Positions 29,494-37,883 of a stretch of DNA of 64,000 bases are shown here, one piece after another. Origin of the DNA: Streptomyces sp. NRRL F-4489. Lineage in GTDB: Bacteria > Actinomycetota > Actinomycetes > Streptomycetales > Streptomycetaceae. Location: positions 131,663-195,662 of the forward strand of contig NZ_LLZI01000221.1 in assembly GCF_001509485.1 (NCBI RefSeq). Reading direction: 5' to 3'. The position numbers were made by a program, and so were the translations under genes. Each line of letters begins with the position of its first letter. The first letter of the stretch is position 1. The notes beneath the pieces were generated by a model that was not told the origin of the DNA, ran no database searches, and saw nothing but the letters and a program-made list of their open reading frames with translations.

Positions 29494-30531
29494 TCACCGC
29501 CCCCCGTCGCTCGACCGGCGGCGTGATGTCGCCGCTATGGCCAGGCAGAGGGCGGCCATCGGGATTGCCGAGAGGGCCATGGGCCAGGTCGGGCCGAGCC
29601 CGGCTCCCTCGTCGAGTACGTGGCCCAGCAGGAAGAACAGCACCATGTTGTTGCCGGCGTGGGCCAGGCTGGCCACCCAGATGCTGCCGCTGCGGGTGTA
29701 GAGCCAGAGCAGGAGGATCTCCTGGAGTTGGAAGGAGACGGTCCAGATCAGCAGGCCCAGCACCACGTTCGGGAAGTCGACATAGCCGATGAAGGCGAGG
29801 GGGAAGTGCCACACCGCCCAGATCAGCCCGGTGACGAGGGACGACGGCACGGGTGCGCCGCCGAAGAGCCGTGGCCGGAGATAGCTGGTCCAGCCGAACT
29901 CCTCGCCGCAGTACAGCGGGGTGAGCACCAGCGCGATCACCATCAGGACCAGCACGGACAGTATGTCTGCGGTGGAGGGGAGGATGCCCGCGGCGCCGGA
30001 CAGCCGTGGGTGCCACACGCCGAGGAGGGCGGCGAGGCCGAGGGTGCACAGGGCGAGGGCGAGGGGGCCGAGCCAGGCGGCCAGGTAGTAGGGCCAGGCA
30101 GCCTTCAGCCGGGGCCTCAGCCCGGCATCGGCGAAGCCCTCGCGGGTCACCCACCGCCGTACCACCACACCCGCGATGCCAGGCATGCAGCCCACCGGTA
30201 TCTGGAGCAGGGGGTGGACGGGCGACAGGCCGAGGACGACCGTCGCGCACCACAGCCACGCCCAACTGCCACCGAAGGCTATGACCAGGAACGCGGCGAC
30301 ACCTTTGCGGTGGCGTGATGTGCCTTCGATGGACGTTGCCGGCGTTGCCGGCGCTGCGGGCGTTGCGGGCGTTGCCGGCGTTGCCGGCGCTGCGGGCGTT
30401 GCGGGCGTTGCGGGCGTTGCCGGCGCTGCGGGCGCTGCGGGCGTCGCCGGGCCGGGGATTGTTTTCTCTTCGGACTTCTCCCGCCTGGCCGCGTCGCGTC
30501 GCGTGTCGTCTCGTCCGTCTGTTCTCGTCAT
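29494..30531 (-). CDS. CPBP-family intramembrane metalloprotease with Ala-Pro-Thr repeat linker
   Basis: The 345-residue product has a basic, charged N-terminus, then a 39-residue ATP/AAP repeat (about residues 28-66). About eight transmembrane helices follow. The CPBP motifs are present: EEFGWTSYLRPRL (motif 1, double Glu), IWAVWHFPLAF (motif 2) and SLAHAGNN (motif 3). These glutamate/histidine residues form the metal site of Rce1-like proteases. The family acts in protein modification or in protection from bacteriocin-like peptides. The linker is encoded by a 9-bp minisatellite. Confidence 0.85.
   Translation of the reverse strand: MTRTDGRDDTRRDAARREKSEEKTIPGPATPAAPAAPATPATPATPAAPATPATPATPAAPATPATSIEGTSRHRKGVAAFLVIAFGGSWAWLWCATVVLGLSPVHPLLQIPVGCMPGIAGVVVRRWVTREGFADAGLRPRLKAAWPYYLAAWLGPLALALCTLGLAALLGVWHPRLSGAAGILPSTADILSVLVLMVIALVLTPLYCGEEFGWTSYLRPRLFGGAPVPSSLVTGLIWAVWHFPLAFIGYVDFPNVVLGLLIWTVSFQLQEILLLWLYTRSGSIWVASLAHAGNNMVLFFLLGHVLDEGAGLGPTWPMALSAIPMAALCLAIAATSRRRSSDGGR
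30333..30449. repeat. 9-bp coding minisatellite, 13 units
   Basis: Units GCGTTGCCG, GCGTTGCGG and GCGCTGCGG follow each other 13 times. The first eight units show a 36-bp higher-order period. On the minus strand they encode the Pro-Ala-Thr/Ala linker of the CPBP protease. Confidence 0.9.
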
Positions 30532-30722
30532 GGTGCGCTTCGCTCTCTCTGCGATTCGGTGGTTCCTGGCCGCGAACCGGGGCCGAGGCCGCTCACCGTT
30601 CCACCGACCGCCACCAGGCACATCACTCAACTGAGCCACCGGCCGGGGGCCCTCATGTGCGAGGCGGTGCCTGGCTCTATCGGGGGAGGTGGGGGCCGGG
30701 GCGGATCCGTAGCATGCGGGGC

Positions 30723-31952
30723 ATGCGCGAAGTGATCAGTGGGACGGCGGGGCGGGCCCAGCTGCGAGGGTGGCTGTATGCCTGTGCGGGTGCCGTGGGG
30801 GGAATTCCTGCTTGGGGGATGGCAGTTGTCGCCGCGACGCCCAGGTTTCCGGGCGGGGCGCGGGTGGCTGTGCTCCTTGCCGGATTCGCCATCGCGGCCT
30901 GGGCGATGGGGCTGCCGCACGGCGTACGGCGTGCGGGGGTGCGCCTGGCCAACGGGTTGCTGGGCACGGACCTGCCCCGGCCGCTCGGTCCGCCCCGCTC
31001 GTGGAGTGACCGGGCCCGGGCGGCGGCCTGGTTGCCGGTGCACGCGGCGGTCGGTGGCGTGGTGGCGGCGGTGACGGGTCTGTGCCTGATGGCGGCCTTC
31101 ATGTTGCCGGCGGTGTGGCTGGGCGGCCACGGCGAGGTGGCCGTGTTCTGGTTCACCGCGTCCGCGCCGCGCGGGCTGCCGGGTGCCTGGACCCTGCCGG
31201 CCGCGGTGGCGTTCCTGCTGGTAGGCGCGGGGTGTGTCTGGGCCGGGACGGCGCTGCTGCGGCGCCTCGCGCCCGTTCTCCTCGGCCCCGGCCCCGCGGA
31301 ACGGGCTGCCGCGGCCGAAGCCCGGTCGAGGATGCTGGCCCAGCGCAACCGCCTCGCCCAGGAACTCCACGACTCCATCGGCCACACCCTGACGGCCTCG
31401 ACCATCCAGGCAGCCGTCGCGCAGGAGCTGCTGGACCGCGATCCGCAGGCGGCCCGCCGCGCCCTCAGCAGCATCGAGGAGACCTCCCGCGCGGCGATGG
31501 ACGACCTCGACCACGTGGTCGGCATCCTGCGCGAGGCCCCGGCCCCGACCCGGCCGCAGCCCGCCCTCACCGACCTCGGCGCGCTGACCGAGCGGATCCG
31601 GCGGACCGGCGCCGCGCCGGCCGTGGAGACGGAGGGCGACCTGGGACGCGTACCGGCCACGGTCTCCCGCGAGGCGTACCGCATCCTTCAGGAGAGCCTG
31701 ACCAACGCGCTGAAGCACGGCGCGAGGGACGGCATCCGTCTGTACGTCGCCGTCCGCGGTGACCGGCTGCGCCTGGCGGTCACCAACCAGCTCCCCACCC
31801 CGCCGCCCACCGGCCGCACCGCACGCCCCGGCCACGGCCTGGACGGACTCGGCGAACGCGTGCGGCTGCTGCGCGGAGAACTGTCCGCGGGCCCCACCGG
31901 CGACGGCCGTTGGCACGTCACCGCCGACCTCCCCCTGGGGCCGCACGCGTGA
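30723..31952 (+). CDS. sensor histidine kinase (NarL-type two-component system)
   Basis: The 409-residue product has four membrane helices in the first 200 residues, then a HisKA_3 dimerisation domain (RNRLAQELHDSIGHTLTAS, phospho-acceptor His in ELHDS) and a HATPase domain (EAYRILQESLTNALKHG, GHGLDGLGERVRLL). The start at 30723 or 30714 cannot be decided. Its stop overlaps the start of the response regulator (GTGA), so the two are co-translated. The stimulus is unknown. Confidence 0.9.
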   Translation: MREVISGTAGRAQLRGWLYACAGAVGGIPAWGMAVVAATPRFPGGARVAVLLAGFAIAAWAMGLPHGVRRAGVRLANGLLGTDLPRPLGPPRSWSDRARAAAWLPVHAAVGGVVAAVTGLCLMAAFMLPAVWLGGHGEVAVFWFTASAPRGLPGAWTLPAAVAFLLVGAGCVWAGTALLRRLAPVLLGPGPAERAAAAEARSRMLAQRNRLAQELHDSIGHTLTASTIQAAVAQELLDRDPQAARRALSSIEETSRAAMDDLDHVVGILREAPAPTRPQPALTDLGALTERIRRTGAAPAVETEGDLGRVPATVSREAYRILQESLTNALKHGARDGIRLYVAVRGDRLRLAVTNQLPTPPPTGRTARPGHGLDGLGERVRLLRGELSAGPTGDGRWHVTADLPLGPHA

Positions 31953-32701
31953 ACGCCGCCCACCCCACCCCTGACCTGCCTGGCCACCAGCCCACTGAGG
32001 AATCCGCGGCGCCGGTGACCGTACTCGTGGTGGACGACGAGGAGTTGACCCGCGCCGGCCTGCGCGCCCTGCTGTCCGTACAGCCCGGCCTGGAGGTGGT
32101 TGGCGAGGCAGCGGACGGCACCGAGGTCCTTCCGCTCGTGCGGCGGCTGCGCCCGCGCGTGGTGCTGATGGACGTCCGGATGCCCCGGCTCGACGGGATC
32201 CAGGCCACCAAGCGGCTCCGCGCCGAACTGGCCGATCCCCCGAAGGTCGTCGTCATCACCACCTTCGAGAACGACACCTATGTCTGGGACGCGCTGCTGG
32301 CCGGCGCCGACGGCTTCATCCGCAAACGCGCTCCCGTTGCCCAACTGGCGGACGTGGTACGGATGGTGGCGCAGGGCGACTCGCTCCTCTTTCCGGACGC
32401 GGTCCGGCGGCTCGCCGCCCAGCAGCAGCCGATACCGCAGGCCCGGGGCGTGGGCGGCACCGGCGCCGCCTCCCTCACCGCTCGGGAGGAGGAGACCCTG
32501 CGGCTGATGGCCCAGGGCCTGTCCAACCAGCAGATCGCCGGGCGGATGGCGGTACGACTGGAGACGGTCAAGACCCACGTGGCGAACGTCCTGGCGAAAC
32601 TGAACGCCGACAACCGGACCCACGCGGTGGTGGTCGCGTATGAAACGGGGGTACTGGTGCCGGGGCGACAGGGAGCGACAGGGACTTCCTTCGACCGCTG
32701 A
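31949..32701 (+). CDS. NarL/FixJ-family response regulator
   Basis: The 250-residue product has a receiver domain (VTVLVVDDEELTRAGLRALL, acceptor Asp in VVLMDVRMPRLDG, Thr in VVITTF, Lys in FIRKRAP) and a C-terminal LuxR-type HTH (LTAREEETLRLMAQGLSNQQIAGRMAVRLETVKTHVANVLAKL). It starts with a GTG overlapping the kinase stop. Target genes are not apparent; none of the neighbours is an obvious transporter. Confidence 0.92.
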   Translation: MNAAHPTPDLPGHQPTEESAAPVTVLVVDDEELTRAGLRALLSVQPGLEVVGEAADGTEVLPLVRRLRPRVVLMDVRMPRLDGIQATKRLRAELADPPKVVVITTFENDTYVWDALLAGADGFIRKRAPVAQLADVVRMVAQGDSLLFPDAVRRLAAQQQPIPQARGVGGTGAASLTAREEETLRLMAQGLSNQQIAGRMAVRLETVKTHVANVLAKLNADNRTHAVVVAYETGVLVPGRQGATGTSFDR

Positions 32702-32860
32702 CTGCGTTTCCTGGCGCTGCCGAACCGCTGGCCGGATCGGTGGCCGAGCCGCTGACCGGCCTCCGAGTGAATCGGTCAACGCCAGGTCAACTCGCAGAAG
32801 GGCGGCCATCCGCGTGATCTGATGGGCCCTCCAACCTGCCAACTCCGACCGGGAGGAAGG

Positions 32861-33619
32861 ATGCCCACCTCACGCGCCCACTCATTCAACGCGGCCGCCG
32901 CCCGGTACGCGGCGAGCCGGCCTTCGTACCCGCCCGCGGTCTTCGACGCCATCGAGGAATGCATGGGCCGGCGCCTGGCCGGGGCCCGTGCGGCCGATGT
33001 CGGCGCGGGCACCGGGATCGCCACCGCGCTGCTGCGCGAGCGCGGCGCCGACGTGATCGCGGTCGAACCCGGCGACGCCATGGCCGCGCAGTGCCGCCGG
33101 GCGCTGCCGGACGTACCGGTCCTACGCGGCGACGGCAACGCCCTGCCGCTGGCCACTGCCTCCCACGACCTCCTCACCTACGCCCAGTCCTGGCAGTGGA
33201 CCGACCCCACCCGCTCCGTACCGGAGGCGCTCCGCGTCCTGCGGCGGGACGGCACGCTGGCGATCTGGTGGAACACCACCGCCTTCGACGTGCCCTGGAT
33301 CCGCGCCCAGCACGACCGCATCGCCCACCACTGCGGTACGGAACCGAAGCCTGCCACCCGCCCCGACGACGACACCGCCATCCGCCTGGCCGGCCTGTCC
33401 GGGCTACGGGTCACCCGTCGCCAGGTGCGTTGGAGCAGGGTGATCGGCCTTGACACACACCTGGCCAACATCAGCACCCGTTCGGCGTTCCTCGTCCTCG
33501 ACCAGTCCCGCAACCGCGCCTTCCTCGCGGAGGAACGCAGGCGCCTGCGGGAGATGTTCCCGGACGAGCGGGTGGAGGAGACCTATCTGGTGGATCTGCT
33601 GGTAGCCGGTCGCCAGTGA
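32861..33619 (+). CDS. class I SAM-dependent methyltransferase
   Basis: The 252-residue product starts with SFNAAAARYAASRPSYPPAVFDAI, typical of UbiE/Tam-like methyltransferases. SAM motif I (AADVGAGTGIATALL), motif II (VIAVEPGDAMAAQC), DLLTYAQSWQWTDP and VLRRDGTLAIWW follow. The ATG at 32861 is preceded by ggaggaagg. It stands alone between the response regulator and a convergent SDR gene. Substrate unknown. Confidence 0.88.
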   Translation: MPTSRAHSFNAAAARYAASRPSYPPAVFDAIEECMGRRLAGARAADVGAGTGIATALLRERGADVIAVEPGDAMAAQCRRALPDVPVLRGDGNALPLATASHDLLTYAQSWQWTDPTRSVPEALRVLRRDGTLAIWWNTTAFDVPWIRAQHDRIAHHCGTEPKPATRPDDDTAIRLAGLSGLRVTRRQVRWSRVIGLDTHLANISTRSAFLVLDQSRNRAFLAEERRRLREMFPDERVEETYLVDLLVAGRQ

Positions 33620-33700
33620 GGCGGGTGACGGTTGCGGAGGAGGTGGCAGCCCGGCTCCTGTCGGCCAGGCTGCTCTGTTCCTGCTGACCAAGGGGCTCCG

Positions 33701-34534
33701 CTACGCGTCGAAATCGGTGGAGCGGGTGAGCTTCTCCCAGGCAGTGAACTCCGCGCGGGAACTGTCCAGATGGGCGGCGATCGCATCGGCGGCGTCACTG
33801 CCCAGGGGCAGCCGCAGCGGCGTGTTCTCGGCATCGAGGGCGGTGAGGATGGCGGCGGCGGCCTTCGCGGGATCGCCCGGCTGCTTGCCGTCACTGGCCG
33901 CCAGCGTCTCCCGCACCGGGCCGACCGTCTCCTCGTACGCCGGAAGCGCCGCAGACATCTGGAGCGCACCGGCGCCGGCGAACCCGGTACGGAACGCGCC
34001 CGGTTCGACAATCATCACCTTGATCCCCAGCGGAGCCACCTCGGCCGCGAGCGCCTCGGACAGCCCCTCCAGCGCGAACTTCGTCGCGCAGTAAGCCGAT
34101 ACGCCGGCGAACGCGAACCGCCCGCCCATGCTCGTCATCTGCACGATGGCCCCGGAACGCTGCCGGCGCATGTGCGGAAGAACGGCCCGCGTGAGCGCCG
34201 CCGGACCGAACAGATGCAGATCCATCAGCTCCCGCAACTCCTGATCGGTGGTCTCCTCGACCGCGCCGACCATCCCCCGGCCGGCGTTGTTGACCAGGAC
34301 GTCGATCCGTCCGTGGCGCTCGACGATCTCCCGCACCGCGGCATCGATCGCGGCGGTGTCGGTGACGTCCAACGGATACGCCGACACCCGCCCCGGGTGG
34401 GCCGCCACCAGGTCGTCCAACGCGGCGGTACGACGAGCCGCCGCCACCACGGTGTCACCGGCCGCCACCGCCGCCGAGACGATCGCCCTGCCGAAGCCGC
34501 TGCTCGCCCCGGTGACCAGCCATACCCTGCTCAT
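33701..34534 (-). CDS. short-chain dehydrogenase/reductase
   Basis: The 277-residue classical SDR has the cofactor motif TGASSGFG near the N-terminus, NNAG, a catalytic Ser in VQMTSMGG and the YxxxK pair in SAYCATKFALEGLSEALA. It is NAD(P)-dependent, with unknown substrate. It lies downstream of the flavin monooxygenase gene on the same strand, separated by the 8-bp minisatellite region. Confidence 0.9.
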   Translation of the reverse strand: MSRVWLVTGASSGFGRAIVSAAVAAGDTVVAAARRTAALDDLVAAHPGRVSAYPLDVTDTAAIDAAVREIVERHGRIDVLVNNAGRGMVGAVEETTDQELRELMDLHLFGPAALTRAVLPHMRRQRSGAIVQMTSMGGRFAFAGVSAYCATKFALEGLSEALAAEVAPLGIKVMIVEPGAFRTGFAGAGALQMSAALPAYEETVGPVRETLAASDGKQPGDPAKAAAAILTALDAENTPLRLPLGSDAADAIAAHLDSSRAEFTAWEKLTRSTDFDA

Positions 34535-34668
34535 TGCCGCAACCCTTCGTCGGTGGCGCCTTGTGCCCTTGGGGCCTTGCGCCTTCGGTGCCCTGCGCCC
34601 TTGGAGCCCAAGCTTGCCGGGATGGCTTGCCGCCTGTCCAAGAACATCTGTGATAGCCGATGGCTATC

Positions 34669-34740
34669 GTTGGCCCGTTGGCCCGTTGGCCCGTTGGCCC
34701 GTTGGCCCGTTGGCCCGTTGGCCCGTTGGCCCGTTGGCCC
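34669..34740. repeat. 8-bp minisatellite GTTGGCCC, nine perfect copies
   Basis: Nine identical tandem copies (72 bp) lie in the spacer between the flavin monooxygenase stop and the SDR start. On the minus strand the array forms part of the SDR 5' region. A perfect array of this kind is prone to slippage. Confidence 0.95.
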
Positions 34741-34761
34741 GTTTCCGTCAGGGCGATGCCG

Positions 34762-35955
34762 TCAGTCCGCGTTGCGGGTGGTGGTCGTAACGGTGCGCAG
34801 GTCGACGTCCCAATCCAGTTGGGCGGCCAGCGTGTCGTCACCGGGGCGTTGGGGCGAGGGTGACGGCGTTCGGCCGGCGGCGGTGCTCGGTGGGGTGCGG
34901 GTGCCGCGGGAGATCTGGCCGCTGACGGTGGTGTTGTGCTCCACGCGCGGGCGCCGGCACGTCTCGTAGAGAGCGAACGCGCTCTCCGGTCCGGGGGCGT
35001 CCCGCAGTGCCTTGGCGAGGATGACGGCGTCCTCCAACGCCATCGACGCACCCTGGCCCGTCGCCGGCGACGCGGCGTGCGCCGCGTCCCCGACGATCAG
35101 CGTCCGGCCGGAACGCCACGGAGTGCCTGGCGGAATCTCGGTCGCGTTGGTGGCCATGATGCCGTCGCTGGAGGAGGCGACGATATCCGCGGCGGGAGTG
35201 GCGTCCTGGCGCAGCAACTCAACGAGGCGTTCGCGCCAGTGGGAGGGGGCGGGATGCCCGAGTTCGTCGCTGGCGAGGGCCGGACCGGTGACCCGAGCGA
35301 ACCAGTAGGTTTCGCCGTCCGGCGAGAGCGCGTAGCCGAACGTGCCGGTGCTGCCCCGCACCATGGTGAGGAGGTCGGTGTCCTGTGCCACCACCGCGTT
35401 GCGGGTGTAGCCGTAGAACACGCTCTGCCCCGCGTAGACGGGCTCCGTACCGGGGGCGAACGAGCGCCGGACGGTCGAGTTCAGCCCGTCCGCGCCGATG
35501 AGCAGGTCACCGGTCGCTACGCTGCCGTCACCGAAATGTGCGGTCACCTGCTCCGGCCCGTTCTCGACAGACACCAGCCGCGTCCCGTGCGAAAAGCCGA
35601 TGCCGCGGCGCATCGCTTCACCCTGCAAGGCGGCGTTCAACTCACCCCGGCGCAGGCACCGGTACCGCAGCCGCGCGTCGTCGGCCTCGCCCAGCGGTAC
35701 GTGCGCCAGCTCGGCGCCCTGGCCGTCGAGCACGCGCATCGAGCGCAGCGGAAAGCCGACCGAGGCGACCGCGTCCGAGGCATCGAGCTGCGCCAAGGCA
35801 CGCATCCCGTTGCTCGCCAGGGTCAGGAACGCGCCGATGTCCTCGGCCGTGTCGGGATGGGCCTCATGCACGGTGACGTCGAACCCGGCCTTGTGCAGGG
35901 CCATCGCGGTCGCCGTACCCGCGATGCCGCCGCCGATCACCAGTATGTGGGTCAT
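34762..35955 (-). CDS. FAD-dependent monooxygenase (TetX/PHBH-like)
   Basis: The 397-residue class A flavoprotein has HILVIGGGIAGTATAMALHKAGFDVTVHEA, a middle DG motif (DLLIGADGLNSTVRRSF) and the second FAD motif (RTLIVGDAAHAASPATGQGASMALEDAVILAKAL). It is closest in style to small-molecule hydroxylases of the TetX group. The C-terminal ~50 residues are Pro/Thr-rich and unlike the family. It is divergent from tap. The spacer holds a palindrome and direct repeats that may control one or both genes. Confidence 0.88.
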   Translation of the reverse strand: MTHILVIGGGIAGTATAMALHKAGFDVTVHEAHPDTAEDIGAFLTLASNGMRALAQLDASDAVASVGFPLRSMRVLDGQGAELAHVPLGEADDARLRYRCLRRGELNAALQGEAMRRGIGFSHGTRLVSVENGPEQVTAHFGDGSVATGDLLIGADGLNSTVRRSFAPGTEPVYAGQSVFYGYTRNAVVAQDTDLLTMVRGSTGTFGYALSPDGETYWFARVTGPALASDELGHPAPSHWRERLVELLRQDATPAADIVASSSDGIMATNATEIPPGTPWRSGRTLIVGDAAHAASPATGQGASMALEDAVILAKALRDAPGPESAFALYETCRRPRVEHNTTVSGQISRGTRTPPSTAAGRTPSPSPQRPGDDTLAAQLDWDVDLRTVTTTTRNAD

Positions 35956-36090
35956 GCCGCGTACCACTCCGCTCTGTAGACGTCCGGTGTGCTCTGCCTC
36001 ATGGGTCCGGCCAATGATGACGCCTATGGGAAGGAACTGGCGTGCATCCGTCAGTTGTTGGTGCGTTGGCCTGCTGCGTGGGTCGCGTGC

Positions 36091-36130
36091 GGCGTTGACC
36101 GGCGTTGACGGGCGTTGACCGACGGTCAAC
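36091..36130. promoter_or_regulatory. GGCGTTGAC direct repeats and GTTGACC-GAC-GGTCAAC palindrome
   Basis: Three 10-bp direct repeats (GGCGTTGACC/G, 36091-36120) run into a perfect 7-bp inverted repeat with a 3-bp centre (36114-36130). It stands 98 bp before tap and 136 bp before the divergent flavin monooxygenase. The binding protein is unknown; the N-terminal HTH of Tap is one candidate. Confidence 0.5.
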
Positions 36131-36215
36131 GGCTTTGGGGGCGCGGCCGCCTCTCGGTGCCAAATCGCTGCCCAACATACGCCCAGCCGAACGTCCTGAG
36201 CTGCCCAGCAAGGTG

Positions 36216-36228
36216 TAGGTTAGGCATA
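36216..36228 (+). promoter_or_regulatory. possible leaderless promoter of tap
   Basis: A -10-like TAGGTT hexamer ends 6 nt before the tap ATG, so transcription would start at or next to the A of the start codon. No ribosome-binding site is present, which fits a leaderless mRNA. The -35 element is not clear. Confidence 0.35.
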
Positions 36229-37883
36229 TGAGTGGTGACCAGCTCGACAGTGTTGAGGCTCTGCTGGAAGAGGCGCGTCTCGCGGCGCGGATGCCGGATC
36301 CGGCCGAGCGTCTGCGGCTGCGGGAGGCGGCCGGGCTTTCGCGCGCTCAGGTGGCGGCCGCGGTGGGGGTGGGACGGCAGACCATCGCCAACTGGGAGTC
36401 GGGCGTCACCGAACCCCAGCCGCCTGGCCGTATGAAGTACCTGCGGTTGCTGGAGGGGCTCGCGGAGATCCACCCCGCTCCGGCCCAGGCGCCGGCACAG
36501 GCACTCGCGCAGGAGCCGGGGGCCGGGGCGCACCCGCCTGCCGCCCCCGCTGGTGCTGCCTGGGACCTCACCGCTCAGACCGCCTGGCGTCCGGACGGTC
36601 TGGCCGTCCAGGGCGCGCCTGGCCCGTGCGTCCGCTGTGGTGTGGTCACCCCGTTCCAGTCCACCGATGGCCGGCCCCTGCACGCCGGTGCCATGTGCCA
36701 GCCCACGACGGCTACGCCCCTGGCCCCGGCTCCCACCGCCGTCACGGCCCCGGCGCCCACTCCCACCGCCGTCACGCCCCCGGCCCCGGCGCCCGTCCCA
36801 GCCCAGGCACCGCCCCCCACCCAGGCCCCCACAACGGCCTCCGCCCCGACCCCCGCCCCGCTTCCCGCACGTCCACTGCGCCGGGCCCGTTCCGCCGCCC
36901 GCGCCCAGTCCGAGACCAGCAGCCTGATCACCCAGGCCGTGCACGAGGAGTTGGAGCGTGCCGAGGGGGACGCGGACGCCGCGTTGCAGGCGCTGGTGAA
37001 GCGGGCGATCCCGGATGTGATGCGGCTCTTCGAGGAGACCCGGGCGACGGCCCGCTACCAGTACACCGCCTACCCCTCCCTCCCCGACATCCTCCACAAG
37101 CCGTCCAAGCGCGAGCCGGACCAGATCTGGGAGGCCCGCCCCAACTTCCACCACCCCCACTACTCCCTCAAGGCCCCCGGTGACATCCGCGTCACCGCCC
37201 TGGACGCCAACGCCGCCTACCTCTCCGCGCTCAAGTGCTGGCTGCCGATCGGCAAGCTGGAGCACCACACCGGCAGCGACGGCGTGGATCCCAAGCGTTC
37301 CGGCGTCCACCTGATCACCCCCGCCCAGTGGCCCCACCCGCACCTGCCCGACCCCCTCGGCGACCGCGAGGAGCCCGGAGCGCTGTGGATCACCGATGCC
37401 ACCTTGCGCCTCCTGCTGCGCCTGTCCGGCCCCAAGTACGGCCTGACCGACCCGCCCACCGTGCACGAATCCTGGACCTCCGGCGCGACGGAGAACTTCC
37501 TCGACGCCCTGCGCAAGGTCCTGGCCGCCGCCCGGGAGACCGCCCTGGCCGAGGGCGATGCGATCACCGAGGCGTATGTGAAGGCGATGTACTCCAAGTT
37601 CATCTCCACGATGGGAGAGTCGATCCACAACCGCGAGATCCAGCGCCCGGACTGGATGCACCTCATCCACAGCCAGGCATACGCCAACCTCTGGGGCAAG
37701 GCATACAAGGCCCACCAGGCCGGCCTGGAGATCATCGCCATGATGGGCACCGACGAACTGCACGTCACCGGTGACTGGCGTCAGGTCTTCACCGAGGGCC
37801 GCGGCCTGGCCCAGATGAAGATCAAGCACAGCGACACCGCCAAGGCGTCCGGTGAGTACACCGTCGGGAAGGTGGTGCGCTGA
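36228..37883 (+). CDS. tap: telomere-associated protein Tap
   Basis: The 551-residue product has an N-terminal XRE HTH (ERLRLREAAGLSRAQVAAAVGVGRQTIANWESGVTEPQPPG). A putative zinc finger (C134-x2-C137-x14-H152-x4-C157) and a long Ala/Pro-rich linker (160-215) come next. The large C-terminal domain contains ALDANAAYLSAL (D326), KAMYSKFISTMGE (452-464) and MGTDELHVTG (D509). These three resemble palm motifs A, B and C of protein-primed family-B DNA polymerases. Tap binds the telomeric 3' overhang of linear Streptomyces replicons and recruits Tpg for end patching. It overlaps tpg by one base. It is shorter than my recollection of the S. coelicolor protein (about 740 residues). Confidence 0.85.
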   Translation: MSGDQLDSVEALLEEARLAARMPDPAERLRLREAAGLSRAQVAAAVGVGRQTIANWESGVTEPQPPGRMKYLRLLEGLAEIHPAPAQAPAQALAQEPGAGAHPPAAPAGAAWDLTAQTAWRPDGLAVQGAPGPCVRCGVVTPFQSTDGRPLHAGAMCQPTTATPLAPAPTAVTAPAPTPTAVTPPAPAPVPAQAPPPTQAPTTASAPTPAPLPARPLRRARSAARAQSETSSLITQAVHEELERAEGDADAALQALVKRAIPDVMRLFEETRATARYQYTAYPSLPDILHKPSKREPDQIWEARPNFHHPHYSLKAPGDIRVTALDANAAYLSALKCWLPIGKLEHHTGSDGVDPKRSGVHLITPAQWPHPHLPDPLGDREEPGALWITDATLRLLLRLSGPKYGLTDPPTVHESWTSGATENFLDALRKVLAAARETALAEGDAITEAYVKAMYSKFISTMGESIHNREIQRPDWMHLIHSQAYANLWGKAYKAHQAGLEIIAMMGTDELHVTGDWRQVFTEGRGLAQMKIKHSDTAKASGEYTVGKVVR

